DNA of 64,000 nucleotides, taken from NCBI GenBank assembly GCA_016721005.1, contig JADKJM010000016.1:372001-436000 (forward strand), read 5' to 3'. The notes under the pieces are model-generated. The model saw nothing but the letters and a program-made list of their open reading frames with translations. It did not search any database and had not been told where the DNA came from. The position numbers and the translations under genes were made by a program. Below are positions 19,166 to 28,188 of the stretch, piece by piece. This DNA is from Flavobacteriales bacterium (GTDB lineage: Bacteria > Bacteroidota > Bacteroidia > Flavobacteriales_F > PHOS-HE28). How positions within the stretch are numbered: the stretch's first letter is position 1; each line of letters starts with the position of its first letter.

Positions 19166-21609
19166 TAGTGTGCGACTTGGAACGAGCGCGTACCGATCAC
19201 TTCGCCTTTCACGGTGGTGATCCGCAGCCAATACGTTCCGGGGATCAGGTCGCCGACAGCAACCATTGCCGTGGCGGAGTGCGCGGGTCGCGTCTGCCGC
19301 AACGCGAGTTTCCCGTCCGCGGCGATCACATCCATCAACAGGAGTTCATCGGTCGGTGCGTCGAAGCGGATGTTCAAGATATCCGAGGCCGGAACGGGGA
19401 ACATGTGGAAGCTGCCTTGTTCCACTTCGGGGATGCCGATGGCGCCGATCATCTTGGCGAATGCGTATTGGCCCTTCAGCAGGGTATTCAGGACGATGGA
19501 TCCGGTTCCGTTCGTGAGCGAGCCGGCATTCAAGGTCTGGTCCGGGTGGACCTGCCATGGCACTTCCGCGTTCGGCCTGTACACCGCCACGATCCCGGTC
19601 TCATCCCCGTTGATCAGGTCGTGATCGAACTGGCCGGCAGCGCCACCGAAGTAGAGCAATCGGCCTGTCAACTGCGTGCCTTCGGGCCAAAGCCCATCCA
19701 CGTTCCAATAGTGCGTGTTGCTCACCTGCGTGATCCCGGACCCGAGATCGCCAGGACCTGCATCCGCGCCGCTCCAGATGTGGTCCACACGTACCAAGGT
19801 GGGATCCACGAGCTGTTCGACGTACACCCGGAAGTCCACGTAGGGCAACACATTGCTGAAGGAAACGCCCGGGACCAGGGTGATCTCATGATCCATCCGC
19901 GCTTGGTTGAGCGTTTGGTACCGGTTCAGCACCGCCATCACCGGGATGAAGGGGCAATCGACCTGGAGCATGGTGGATGCACCACTGGCCATGACCCGCG
20001 CTTCGTGGGTCGCACCATCCGCAGCGATCAAAGTGAGGTCGAGCGGCACATCGGTGTGGTAGCCGGTGGTCCCATAGAGTTTCTGGCCGATGTGCAGATC
20101 CACCGTCCACGGTGCCGCACTTCCGGATACGTTGAAGGAGCGGACCTCGAAGACCGCATAACCCGGGCTGAAGACCCAGTCCTGGAAGAAGGGATGCAGA
20201 TCCACCCCCGTGATCTGCTCCATCGCGTCGCGGAATTGTTCCGGCGTGATGTCCGTATTCGCCAGTTGCACCTGCACTTCGCGCATGGCCGTGCGGAAGA
20301 GTTCATCCCCGAGGTAGCCGCGCAGGTTGTGCATCACCGCTGCGCCCTTGTAATAGGTGTGCGTACCGTAGATGTACGGATCGGGCATCGGTGAGAGCGC
20401 TTGGAAGCCGCCGTCATCGATGTGTGCGGTGGTCAGGATGTTGAGCAGGTTGTTCTTCACCATCGCCACGAACGCCGCACGGCCATTGATCCATTCCTCC
20501 ACCAAGTGCGCGCTGTATTCGGCCGGGCCTTCCTTCAGCCACATGTCATTGTGGACGTGCGGGGTCACTACATCGCCCCACCAATGGTGACCGAGTTCAT
20601 GGGTGAAGAGCTTGCGGTTCTGCCCGATGCTCTGACCGGGCATGAAGTCCGGATAGGCCACGTTAGTGGGGATCTCCAAGGCACCGTCAGTGGTAAGCAC
20701 ATAACCAACGCGTCCATATGCATAAGGACCATACCAGTATTCGCATGCATCGATGGCCGCATCGAGGTCGCCGAACTTCCCCACCATGGCGGCGAGTGCT
20801 GCGGGTTTCGCCGAGAGCGTCACGGGGATATCGCCGTTGGCGCCGCTGTGGATGTAATTGTGCTCCGCATAATCAGCGACCGCGATCGCGCTGAGGTGCG
20901 TGGTGATCTCTTGTGGCAGATCGTAGGATCGGATCACGGTATCACCGCCCAGTTGCACTTCACCGAGAAAATCTCCTTGGCCATGCAGGCGGAACGTACC
21001 CGCGCTCTTCACATGGTACGTATAGCTCGCGCGTTCCACGAAGCTGTCGAAGCACGGGTACCACACCTTCCCGAAGTTCGGCGGGATGGTACTGAGGCCG
21101 ATGCCGAGGTTGTAGATGTAGTTGCTCTCGAAGTAGAAGCCGCCCCAGTCCGGGTCGTGGTCCGGTGTTCCTTGGTAGTACACGGTGACCTGCTGATCCT
21201 CACCCACGTTCGGTGCGAACTCGAGATCCACCTTGACGAACTGGCCGTCATAACTGAAGGTCATGGGACCATCGGCACCGATCACGGAATCCACCGGTAG
21301 GTCCTGTAGATCGAAACGGATGAAGGTCTGATCAGCCATCAAGGCACGGAAGGTGATCGTGGTCCCCGCCTTGATCGTGTGCCCCGCGTAGTCCGTCACA
21401 TCGATCGCGATGTCGTAGTGCAGGATGTCGAAGGTGTCGCTGCGCGCGATGGTCTCATCGATCAAGGCGCGCTCCGCAGCGGTGAGTGGCCTGCTTGCGC
21501 GGAATTCACGGTTCCGGAAAAAGTGGCAACCGCTCAACTCCGGCTGCGCAAGAACCGGCAGTAGTACCAGTGTAGAAGCACATAGCGACAGTACGCGGTT
21601 CGGTGTCAT
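19165..21609 (-). CDS. secreted M1-family metallopeptidase with T9SS sorting domain
   Basis: An 814-residue protein with the signal peptide MTPNRVLSLCASTLVLLPVLAQ. It has the M1 aminopeptidase layout: the N-terminal saddle domain (residues ~60-250), a GALEIPTN segment at 309-316 in place of the GxMEN exopeptidase motif, and the zinc site HELGH at 337-341 followed 18 residues later by E360 (WLKEGPAEY). That is an exact HExxH-x18-E. The changed GxMEN motif leaves it open whether it is an aminopeptidase. The C-terminal ~75 residues are a type A T9SS domain (FPVPASDILNIRFDAPTDE ... GTYWLRITTVKGEV). Likely role: surface peptide degradation. The downstream gene is coupled by a TAGTG overlap. Confidence 0.92.
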   Translation of the reverse strand: MTPNRVLSLCASTLVLLPVLAQPELSGCHFFRNREFRASRPLTAAERALIDETIARSDTFDILHYDIAIDVTDYAGHTIKAGTTITFRALMADQTFIRFDLQDLPVDSVIGADGPMTFSYDGQFVKVDLEFAPNVGEDQQVTVYYQGTPDHDPDWGGFYFESNYIYNLGIGLSTIPPNFGKVWYPCFDSFVERASYTYHVKSAGTFRLHGQGDFLGEVQLGGDTVIRSYDLPQEITTHLSAIAVADYAEHNYIHSGANGDIPVTLSAKPAALAAMVGKFGDLDAAIDACEYWYGPYAYGRVGYVLTTDGALEIPTNVAYPDFMPGQSIGQNRKLFTHELGHHWWGDVVTPHVHNDMWLKEGPAEYSAHLVEEWINGRAAFVAMVKNNLLNILTTAHIDDGGFQALSPMPDPYIYGTHTYYKGAAVMHNLRGYLGDELFRTAMREVQVQLANTDITPEQFRDAMEQITGVDLHPFFQDWVFSPGYAVFEVRSFNVSGSAAPWTVDLHIGQKLYGTTGYHTDVPLDLTLIAADGATHEARVMASGASTMLQVDCPFIPVMAVLNRYQTLNQARMDHEITLVPGVSFSNVLPYVDFRVYVEQLVDPTLVRVDHIWSGADAGPGDLGSGITQVSNTHYWNVDGLWPEGTQLTGRLLYFGGAAGQFDHDLINGDETGIVAVYRPNAEVPWQVHPDQTLNAGSLTNGTGSIVLNTLLKGQYAFAKMIGAIGIPEVEQGSFHMFPVPASDILNIRFDAPTDELLLMDVIAADGKLALRQTRPAHSATAMVAVGDLIPGTYWLRITTVKGEVIGTRSFQVAH

Positions 21610-21715
21610 GTTCGCGGGTTCGAGCGCTCTAAGCTAGGACTGCTCTACAGAAAGGTCGGGGCGTGTCACGCACGTTCCACCACCATTCCTGCGTTCCAGA
21701 CGATATCATTGGATC

Positions 21716-22219
21716 ATGCGCCGCATCCTTCTCATCCTCCTCGTGGTCCTGGTCGCCGGGCTTTGCATTCCGCAGCAGCTGCACATGCCGGTGCAAGGCG
21801 CCGACACCAACAGCTTCCATCCGCGCTCGTTCTGGTTCCATCCGTGGGGTGCTTCGGGAACGCACAAGGGCGTGGACATCTTCGCGAAGAAGGGAACAGC
21901 GGTGAATGCCGCCACGGCAGGATGGATTCTGTACACCGGATCGCTCTCGCGTGGCGGAAATGTGGTGCTGGTCCTCGGGCCGAAATGGCGCGTACACTAC
22001 TACGCCCACCTCGATACCATCCACGTATCGCGCTTTGCATGGGTCTGTGGTGGCGAACGCATCGGCGCTGTGGGCGCTACCGGCAACGCACACGGCAAAC
22101 CGCCGCACCTTCATTACTCCATCGCCACGCTCCTGCCTTACCCGTGGCGGGTCGATGGTGATCCGCAAGGCTGGAAGAAGATGTTCTACCTGGATCCAAC
22201 GCGCTACTTCACGCCCTGA
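21716..22219 (+). CDS. M23-family (LytM) metallopeptidase
   Basis: A 167-residue protein with an N-terminal hydrophobic segment (MRRILLILLVVLVAGLCIP) that is a signal peptide or anchor. The peptidase domain has the LytM zinc residues: H and D in HKGVDIFAKKG and the HxH of PHLHYSI, plus HYYAHLDTI. Family members cut cross-bridges or stem peptides in peptidoglycan; the intact metal site suggests activity in the periplasm. The short length means it lacks the coiled coil or LysM of EnvC/NlpD-type activators. It overlaps the end of the convergent DUF4349 gene by 16 nt. Confidence 0.9.
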   Translation: MRRILLILLVVLVAGLCIPQQLHMPVQGADTNSFHPRSFWFHPWGASGTHKGVDIFAKKGTAVNAATAGWILYTGSLSRGGNVVLVLGPKWRVHYYAHLDTIHVSRFAWVCGGERIGAVGATGNAHGKPPHLHYSIATLLPYPWRVDGDPQGWKKMFYLDPTRYFTP

Positions 22220-23169
22220 GGTTTCCTCCGGAAGATCCGGCGGAGGGCCAGGAAGCCGACGACGATGATCAGCAGCACGCTCCACATCCGTGAGATGAGC
22301 AGGACGAAGCTCGTAAGCAGGTCCCAACCATCGGCGAGCGCTGTGCCGAGTTGCGAGAAGAAACCGGGCCGGTATTGTTCGATGTTCCGCTCGTTGGGCA
22401 AGAGGTCATGTCGCACGGATCGGCGTTGGTACAGTTCAAGCGTGATGGTGCTGTACGCGATGCGATCCTCCAGGCCCATGTTGCTCAACGCCGCTTGGTC
22501 CGCCTGTTCCTGCCGGTCCAGCAGCCGATCCTCCGCTGGCATGGTCTCTTTCAACTTGCGACCTTGCTCATCGATCGCTTGCGTGAGCCGCTGCTCATGC
22601 CTTGCCACACGCTGTTGGGTCATGGTGTTCGAGAGCAGCATCAGCCGCACGTCCTCCGCCTTCACCGTGCGGTGATCGAGGAAGTCCACGAAGCGGGCGA
22701 GCAACTTCAAGGTGGTGTCCAACTTCGCCACGGGCACACGCAGCGTCGCCGTATTCATCACCGTGTACTTGGTGGTCTCCAGCACGCTGTCCGCGCTGAT
22801 CGGCGTGGTGTAGCCTTCATCCACACGCGTGGACAGGTGCGTGTGTTCCACATGACCGCCCTGCGCGGCGACGAGATCCTCGATCGCATAGGTGGCTTGC
22901 ACGACATCCTTCACGCGGAAGCGCAGATCGGCGGTGCGGATGAAGCGGCGCGAAGTGTCCCCTGTTGCACGGGCGGCACTTGAACTCATCGTACGCGTAT
23001 CCACCGCTGCGGAGTTCGTGCTGGCCATTCCGATCTCCCCTTCGTCGGCGGCCATCGGTGTAGCTGATGTGCTCTCCTTGCGCATCGACTCTTGATCGGC
23101 CGATCGGCCACAACCGGCGATCGTGAGAATGGTAAGCGTGGCTAAGAGGAGATATCCGTTCCGGTTCAT
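22204..23169 (-). CDS. DUF4349 lipoprotein
   Basis: A 321-residue protein with an N-terminal lipobox (TLTILTIAGCGRSAD), so it is probably lipid-anchored. The DUF4349 core starts at RRFIRTADLRFRVKDV and includes TATLRVPVAKLDTTLKLLARF and the central coiled-coil segment from TMTQQRVARHEQRL onwards. A C-terminal transmembrane helix (MWSVLLIIVVGFLALRRIFRR) follows. The family occurs widely in bacterial envelopes and has no proven function. The presence of both a lipobox and a C-terminal TM is typical of it. Confidence 0.85.
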   Translation of the reverse strand: MNRNGYLLLATLTILTIAGCGRSADQESMRKESTSATPMAADEGEIGMASTNSAAVDTRTMSSSAARATGDTSRRFIRTADLRFRVKDVVQATYAIEDLVAAQGGHVEHTHLSTRVDEGYTTPISADSVLETTKYTVMNTATLRVPVAKLDTTLKLLARFVDFLDHRTVKAEDVRLMLLSNTMTQQRVARHEQRLTQAIDEQGRKLKETMPAEDRLLDRQEQADQAALSNMGLEDRIAYSTITLELYQRRSVRHDLLPNERNIEQYRPGFFSQLGTALADGWDLLTSFVLLISRMWSVLLIIVVGFLALRRIFRRKPQGVK

Positions 23170-23250
23170 GGTGTTCAGGGTTGTTCAGCCGTTAACGCAA
23201 CATGGCGTAGGGCTATTGCGGCATGCCGTACACGGTCCTTGTCGTTCGGT

Positions 23251-24393
23251 TCAGCGGACCGCGAAACGGAAGGTGATGGCGTGGTGGTCGCTCAACTCCT
23301 CCGGCAGCGTCCGGAAATCCCAACCCGCAATGGACGGGTCATGCAGGATGTGATCGATCCGCAAGCGCGGCAACTTTCCGATGTAGGTCCCACCGAAACC
23401 GGAGCCGCTCTCCACGAAAGCGTCCTCGCGACCAGAGGCCAGTTGCGCGTAGGCGTAGCTCATCGGCACATCGTTCAGGTCGCCGCAGAAGATCACCGGG
23501 TGCGGACTGCCTTCCATGTGCTTCACGATGGCCGCCACTTCATCAGCGCGGCGCACTGCACCTGTGCGCAAACGACCCAGGATCCGTCCACCACCCAGCT
23601 TGATGGAATCGGCGTCCGTCCCGGCCTCCAGCCGATCCAGGAATTTGTAGTCCTCGTCCCCGAAATGGTAGCTGGCCAAGTGTGCGTTATAGACCCGCAC
23701 GGTGTCCTGCTTGATCACGATATCCGACCAGATGCAGATGTTCCCCGACTTCCGTTTGAACTCCACCGTGCCACGCGCCGCGATCGGATGCAGGCTGTAC
23801 GTGGCGATGCCGAAGTGCTGTTGCAACCGCGCCGTATGCACCCACGCCACATGTTCCTGGATCCCCGGGAACTCCGCCATCAACGCATCGCGCGTGCGCA
23901 TGAATTGCTTGTCCGGGCTGTAGAAGAACTCCTGTAGGCACATGATCCCGGCGTTCTCACGATGCAACACCTTGAAGATGGCGTCATGCGTCCGTTCCGA
24001 ATGATCCCAGTTGTACAGATCGAAGAGCCGCACGTTCCAACTCAGCAATTTCACCGCTTCACCCTTCACTTCCTCCGGCATACTGGACGACCCGAACACT
24101 TGCACGTGGTCCCACACATGTCCCCAACCGATCAACAAAGCCACCCCGGAGAGAAGCATCCGTTTGCGACGGAACACGAGCCAATACAGGATGAAGAAGG
24201 CATGGATCGCCAACTGGAACGGAAAGGTGAAGGCCAACACGGCCAGTGGCCACGCCGTGGCGGGACTCACATGCGGCGCGAGGTAGGTGATCAACAGCAC
24301 GCCGACCGCCAAGAGGTTCAACCACCACAACGGCAGATGCCAGCGCGAGGGGCGCCTCCGTGCTTGATCGGTTGTTGCTGCTTCGCTTGTCAT
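23251..24393 (-). CDS. membrane-anchored endonuclease/exonuclease/phosphatase (EEP) family protein
   Basis: A 380-residue protein with two to three N-terminal transmembrane helices (LPLWWLNLLAVGVLLITYL, WPLAVLAFTFPFQLAIHAFFILYWLVF, then MLLSGVALLIGWGHV). It is followed by an EEP domain: KLLSWNVRLFD (metal Asn), MCLQEFF (metal Glu), VIFCGDLNDVP (catalytic Asp/Asn) and LRIDHIL plus SDHHAITFRF (final Asp-His). All catalytic residues are present. The substrate may be nucleic acid, phosphoinositide-like or another phosphodiester; this cannot be determined. The gene lies downstream of the rhomboid pair on the same strand, across a repeat-bearing gap. Confidence 0.88.
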   Translation of the reverse strand: MTSEAATTDQARRRPSRWHLPLWWLNLLAVGVLLITYLAPHVSPATAWPLAVLAFTFPFQLAIHAFFILYWLVFRRKRMLLSGVALLIGWGHVWDHVQVFGSSSMPEEVKGEAVKLLSWNVRLFDLYNWDHSERTHDAIFKVLHRENAGIMCLQEFFYSPDKQFMRTRDALMAEFPGIQEHVAWVHTARLQQHFGIATYSLHPIAARGTVEFKRKSGNICIWSDIVIKQDTVRVYNAHLASYHFGDEDYKFLDRLEAGTDADSIKLGGGRILGRLRTGAVRRADEVAAIVKHMEGSPHPVIFCGDLNDVPMSYAYAQLASGREDAFVESGSGFGGTYIGKLPRLRIDHILHDPSIAGWDFRTLPEELSDHHAITFRFAVR

Positions 24394-24415
24394 TTAGCGC
24401 GTTTCCATCTGGATC

Positions 24416-24536
24416 AGGGGCAGGAGCAGGGGCAGGAACAAACGATCCTTCTGGAAGTTAACGTTCCTACCTGTTGTCGAAGACGGATCATTGCTCCTTG
24501 CGTGAATTACTTGCCCCTGTCCCTGCTCCTGCCCCT
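24416..24536. repeat. intergenic element with 21-bp inverted ends
   Basis: The 21-nt segments at 24416-24436 (AGGGGCAGGAGC...) and 24516-24536 (...GCTCCTGCCCCT) are inverted copies with 20 of 21 positions matching. They enclose about 79 bp of lower-G+C sequence. A related GGGGCAGGAGCA motif occurs at 57691-57711. The element could form a long hairpin or be a MITE-like relic. Confidence 0.7.
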
Positions 24537-24538
24537 CT

Positions 24539-25450
24539 CTACATCTTCCCCTCCTTGAACAACATATCCTTCTCCTCCTTGCTCAAACTGTCATAACCAC
24601 TACGTGAGATCTTGTCCAGGATGGAGTCGATGCGTGCTTGTTGGTCGTGCTTCGCTTTGTTGAATGCATCATCATTGCTCTTGGCCGAGCGGGTGAATGG
24701 CTTCTCCACGCGCATGCGGGGTCTGCGACCGGGCTTGATCCGGCTCCATACACTATCCAACGCGTTCACCAGGCGCAACGACCAATCGTTTCCGCGCCGC
24801 AACTGGATAGCAGCGAACAAGCCGTACAATGCACCGCCCATGTGCGCTTCGTGCGCCACGCCATCGCCGGAGCCCAGACCCACGAGATCGAGCAGCACGA
24901 ACACCGCCGCCACGTACATCAACTTCACCGGCCCGATGAACATCAGGTTCACGAGCATGTGCGGCTGGTAGGCCGCAATGCCCACAAAGACACAAAGCAC
25001 TCCGGCCGAAGCACCGATGATCCCCGAGCCGACCGGGCCGCCACCAAGACCGGGCATCAGGTTGGTGATGAGGACCCAGAGCAGCAAGCCTGCGATGCCG
25101 CCCAACAGGTAGTGGCCCAGCAACCGACGGCCGCCGAGCAGGTCCTCGAACAAGCGCCCACCGAAGTACAACATGAACATGTTCCAGAACAGGTGGAAGA
25201 AACCGGTATGCGTGAACATGTACGTGATCGCCGTCCACGGGCGGTGGAGGAGGAAATGCGGATCGGCGCTGGAACGCAGCCATTGCACCACATAGTGATC
25301 GCGCAGCAATTCGGCCGTGGGGCCATTGCCACCGACCGGAAGAAAAAGGAGATACGTCGCAAGCAGGATCAGAAAGACCGCTAGGTTGATGATGATGAGC
25401 CGCACCACCATGCTGCCCGTCCGCCACTGCCGTTTGAACTCCTCGAACAT
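24539..25450 (-). CDS. rhomboid-family intramembrane serine protease (first of two)
   Basis: A 303-residue protein with about six transmembrane helices. The catalytic serine is S148 in GASAG and the histidine H203 lies in EAHMGGALYG, the usual GxSx...H dyad. HTGFFHLFWNMFML matches the conserved H-x2-N-x3 region of TM2. The C-terminal ~80 residues are a charged soluble tail. Family role: cleavage of membrane proteins within the bilayer; the substrate is unknown. The next gene upstream (43-nt gap) is a second rhomboid and then mutL, all on the same strand, so they probably form one transcript. Confidence 0.93.
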   Translation of the reverse strand: MFEEFKRQWRTGSMVVRLIIINLAVFLILLATYLLFLPVGGNGPTAELLRDHYVVQWLRSSADPHFLLHRPWTAITYMFTHTGFFHLFWNMFMLYFGGRLFEDLLGGRRLLGHYLLGGIAGLLLWVLITNLMPGLGGGPVGSGIIGASAGVLCVFVGIAAYQPHMLVNLMFIGPVKLMYVAAVFVLLDLVGLGSGDGVAHEAHMGGALYGLFAAIQLRRGNDWSLRLVNALDSVWSRIKPGRRPRMRVEKPFTRSAKSNDDAFNKAKHDQQARIDSILDKISRSGYDSLSKEEKDMLFKEGKM

Positions 25451-25493
25451 GGTACAAAGATCCGCTTCCGATGGAAAGACGTCGACGCGTTCG

Positions 25494-26273
25494 TTAGGTA
25501 TCGGGTAAGCGTCGCTTCCAGATCATGATCGTGATGAAGCCGACGATCAAGCCGCCTATATGTGCGAAGTGCGCCACGTTATCACCTTGGTGCCCGGCCA
25601 ATCCCGCCTGTTGCGCGTATCCCGCGTAGAGTTCGTAAGCACCGTACAGGATCACGAAATACTTCGCCTTGATCGGGATCGGCAACGGGAAGATCATCAG
25701 TTCGGCGTTGGGGTACAGCATTCCGAACGCCACAAGGATCCCGAACACCGCGCCCGATGCACCCACCAGGTCCGTGAAGAGCAGGATGGCGAGGTCGTTC
25801 ATCGCGGTGTTGTCGAATCCAACGCCGCCCATGTAAAGATCCATCATCGCCTGCGGGCCTTGGCTCTTCACCAGCGCAAGGTTTTCCGGTGTTAGTGTGA
25901 GCGCCAGTTCATGATAATTCCAACCCTGCACGCCCATGTACAGGAGCGCTGCACCGATACCGCAGATGAAGTAGTACAGCAGGAAGCGCTTCGATCCCCA
26001 GCGGTACTCCAGCGGAGCGCCGAGCATGAAGAGGCCGAACATGTTCATGAAGAGATGCCAGAAATTGCCATGCATGAAAAGGTGCGTGACCAATTGCCAC
26101 GGCTTGAACTCCGGTGAACTGATGTAGTGCAGCCCAAGCACGGTGTCCATATGGAAGCCCAGCAACTGCCCCTTGCCGAGGTATTTCACCAGCAGCATGA
26201 TCGCATTGATGATCACCAGGTTCTTCACCACGGTGGGCGTGTTCGCCAGCAGACCGCTACCGTTTCGCATCAT
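25494..26273 (-). CDS. rhomboid-family intramembrane serine protease (second of two)
   Basis: A 259-residue polytopic membrane protein with S173 in GASGAVFG and the catalytic His in NVAHFAHIGGL. HGNFWHLFMNMFGLFMLG is the conserved TM2 region. It has an extended loop (residues ~117-160) between TM3 and the active-site helix. The gene starts ATGATG at 26273, overlapping the mutL stop codon by ATGA, which implies translational coupling. It is distinct in sequence from the first rhomboid, so the pair is an old rather than a recent duplication. Confidence 0.93.
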   Translation of the reverse strand: MMRNGSGLLANTPTVVKNLVIINAIMLLVKYLGKGQLLGFHMDTVLGLHYISSPEFKPWQLVTHLFMHGNFWHLFMNMFGLFMLGAPLEYRWGSKRFLLYYFICGIGAALLYMGVQGWNYHELALTLTPENLALVKSQGPQAMMDLYMGGVGFDNTAMNDLAILLFTDLVGASGAVFGILVAFGMLYPNAELMIFPLPIPIKAKYFVILYGAYELYAGYAQQAGLAGHQGDNVAHFAHIGGLIVGFITIMIWKRRLPDT

Positions 26274-28081
26274 CGTTCGAATCGTTCGTTCAGTTCATCC
26301 AAGCCGTAGGTCACCAGCACGGGCTTTCCTCCCGGCGTGTGCGTAGGCACTTCACATGCGAACAGCCGGTCGATCAGGCTGTGCATTTCGGTGGTCGATA
26401 GGACGCGGCCCGCACGGATGGCCATGCTTCGCGCCATGCTGCGCGCAAGTGCTTCGTGTCTTTCGTTGCGCAAAGCCGTGCCCGCTGTGCGCAGTTGTTC
26501 GATCAGTTGCTCCAGCAAACGTTCAGGATCCTCGTCGGTCGCTTCGGCGGGCATGCCATTCACTTGCACCGTGCGACCACCGAAGAGTTCCAGGTCGAAG
26601 CCCATGCTGCGCAACTCCGGAAGCACGCCTTCCACCAGTGCGAGATCCGTCGCGCTCAATTCCACATGGCGTGGGAAGAGTTCCGTCTGGCTTGGTCCTG
26701 CTCCAGCCTCCAGCAATTTCAAATTGCGTTCGTAGAGGATGCGTTCGTGCGCGCGTTGCTGATCCACGACAAGCACTCCGCTTCGCACTTGCGCGACCAC
26801 ATAGGTTCCGTGCAATTGGAACACCGGCCGTTCACCGGCCGGCAGATCCGCTTCGCGGGAAGGCAACACCCTCCGTTCGAGTTCCGGAGCTGTTGCGGAT
26901 CCGATGGTCAGTTCCTCCACTGCGGTGACCATACCCATGTCGAGCAACTTCTGCCATCCTTCCGGGCTCGGACGCGGTGGCGCGGTGAACGCACCGAGGT
27001 CGCGTGGATTCCATGATGGCACGGCCCCTTGGCCGGCACCGGACGCTGCGATCATGGCAGGCTCCGGTTCGAAATCCAAACTGGGCACGATGTTGAACCG
27101 GCCGAGAGCACGACGCACCGCTGCGTGTACGATGGCGTACACCACGCGATCATCGCGGAACTTGATCTCCGTCTTGGTCGGGTGGATGTTGATGTCGATC
27201 TGCGCCGGATCCAATTCGAAAAAGAGGAACCACGACGGAAAGCTGTCGCGCGTGACCAGCTCATCGTACGCCTTGCGGATGGCGTGTTCGAGGTAGTTGC
27301 TGCGGATGAAGCGGCGGTTGACGAAGAAGTATTGCTCGCCGCGCGTGCGCTTCGCGAACTCCGGTTTGCCAACGAAGCCCGCGACGCGCACGATCTCCGT
27401 CCCCTCCTCCACCGGCACCAAGCGTTCATCGTACTTGCGTCCGAAGATCCCGACGATGCGCTGGCGTTCGTTACCCACACTGAGGTTGAATTCCTCGTGG
27501 TCGTTCACCACCAAGCGGAAAGCGATGTCGGGATGCGCCAAGGCCACACGTTGGAACTCATCGATCACGTGCTTCAACTCCACCGTATCGCTCTTCAGGA
27601 ATTGGCGTCGCGCCGGGGTGTTGAAGAATAGACTGCGCACCGCGATGGTGGATCCCACCGGACCGGCGATCGGCTCCTGGGTCTTCACCCTGCTGCCTTC
27701 GATCAGTATCCGCGTGCCGAGTTCCTGATCCTGTTCACGCGTCCGCAGTTCCACTTGCGCGATCGCCGCGATGCTCGCCAACGCTTCGCCCCGGAATCCT
27801 TTGGTGGTGATCGCGGAAAGGTCATCGGCTTGCCGGATCTTACTGGTGGCGTGGCGCTCGAAGCTCAACCGCGCATCGGCCGGACTCATGCCCTTACCAT
27901 CGTCGGTCACTTGCACCAAGGTGCGCCCTGCGTCCTTCACCACAAGGGTGATCAGCGATGCCCCGGCATCCACGCTGTTCTCCAGCAGTTCCTTCACCAC
28001 ACTGGCGGGGCGCTGCACCACTTCGCCCGCGGCGATCTGGTTGGCCACGTGGTCGGGAAGGAGCCGGATGATGTCGGACAT
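26270..28081 (-). CDS. mutL: DNA mismatch repair protein MutL
   Basis: A 603-residue protein; the start MSDIIRLLPDHVANQIAAGE at 28081 is the family N-terminus. The GHKL ATPase motifs are intact: ELLENSVDAGA (31-41), DDGKGM (60-65) and GFRGEAL (95-101). The C-terminal dimerisation domain carries DQQRAHERILYE at ~440-451, where the endonuclease consensus is DQHA-x2-E-x4-E, so the metal-ligand His is replaced by Gln. A PTHTPGGKP segment and a final FER remain. It couples MutS mismatch recognition to strand removal. It is co-transcribed with two rhomboids. Confidence 0.95.
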   Translation of the reverse strand: MSDIIRLLPDHVANQIAAGEVVQRPASVVKELLENSVDAGASLITLVVKDAGRTLVQVTDDGKGMSPADARLSFERHATSKIRQADDLSAITTKGFRGEALASIAAIAQVELRTREQDQELGTRILIEGSRVKTQEPIAGPVGSTIAVRSLFFNTPARRQFLKSDTVELKHVIDEFQRVALAHPDIAFRLVVNDHEEFNLSVGNERQRIVGIFGRKYDERLVPVEEGTEIVRVAGFVGKPEFAKRTRGEQYFFVNRRFIRSNYLEHAIRKAYDELVTRDSFPSWFLFFELDPAQIDINIHPTKTEIKFRDDRVVYAIVHAAVRRALGRFNIVPSLDFEPEPAMIAASGAGQGAVPSWNPRDLGAFTAPPRPSPEGWQKLLDMGMVTAVEELTIGSATAPELERRVLPSREADLPAGERPVFQLHGTYVVAQVRSGVLVVDQQRAHERILYERNLKLLEAGAGPSQTELFPRHVELSATDLALVEGVLPELRSMGFDLELFGGRTVQVNGMPAEATDEDPERLLEQLIEQLRTAGTALRNERHEALARSMARSMAIRAGRVLSTTEMHSLIDRLFACEVPTHTPGGKPVLVTYGLDELNERFER

Positions 28082-28174
28082 AGGTGCGCGAAGATCGGTC
28101 GCGGGATCGGTCCCGCTCCCACAACCGGGCAACAACCAAGGTTCTGCACGTTCGATCCAGTGGTAATCGCGCTC

Positions 28175-28182
28175 TACATTCG
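28175..28182 (+). promoter_or_regulatory. -7 box upstream of the decayed membrane-protein gene
   Basis: TACATTCG matches TAnnTTYG. TTCG lies 20 nt upstream at 28151-28154. The box ends 6 nt before the ATG at 28189. Confidence 0.4.
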
Positions 28183-28188
28183 TAGTGC

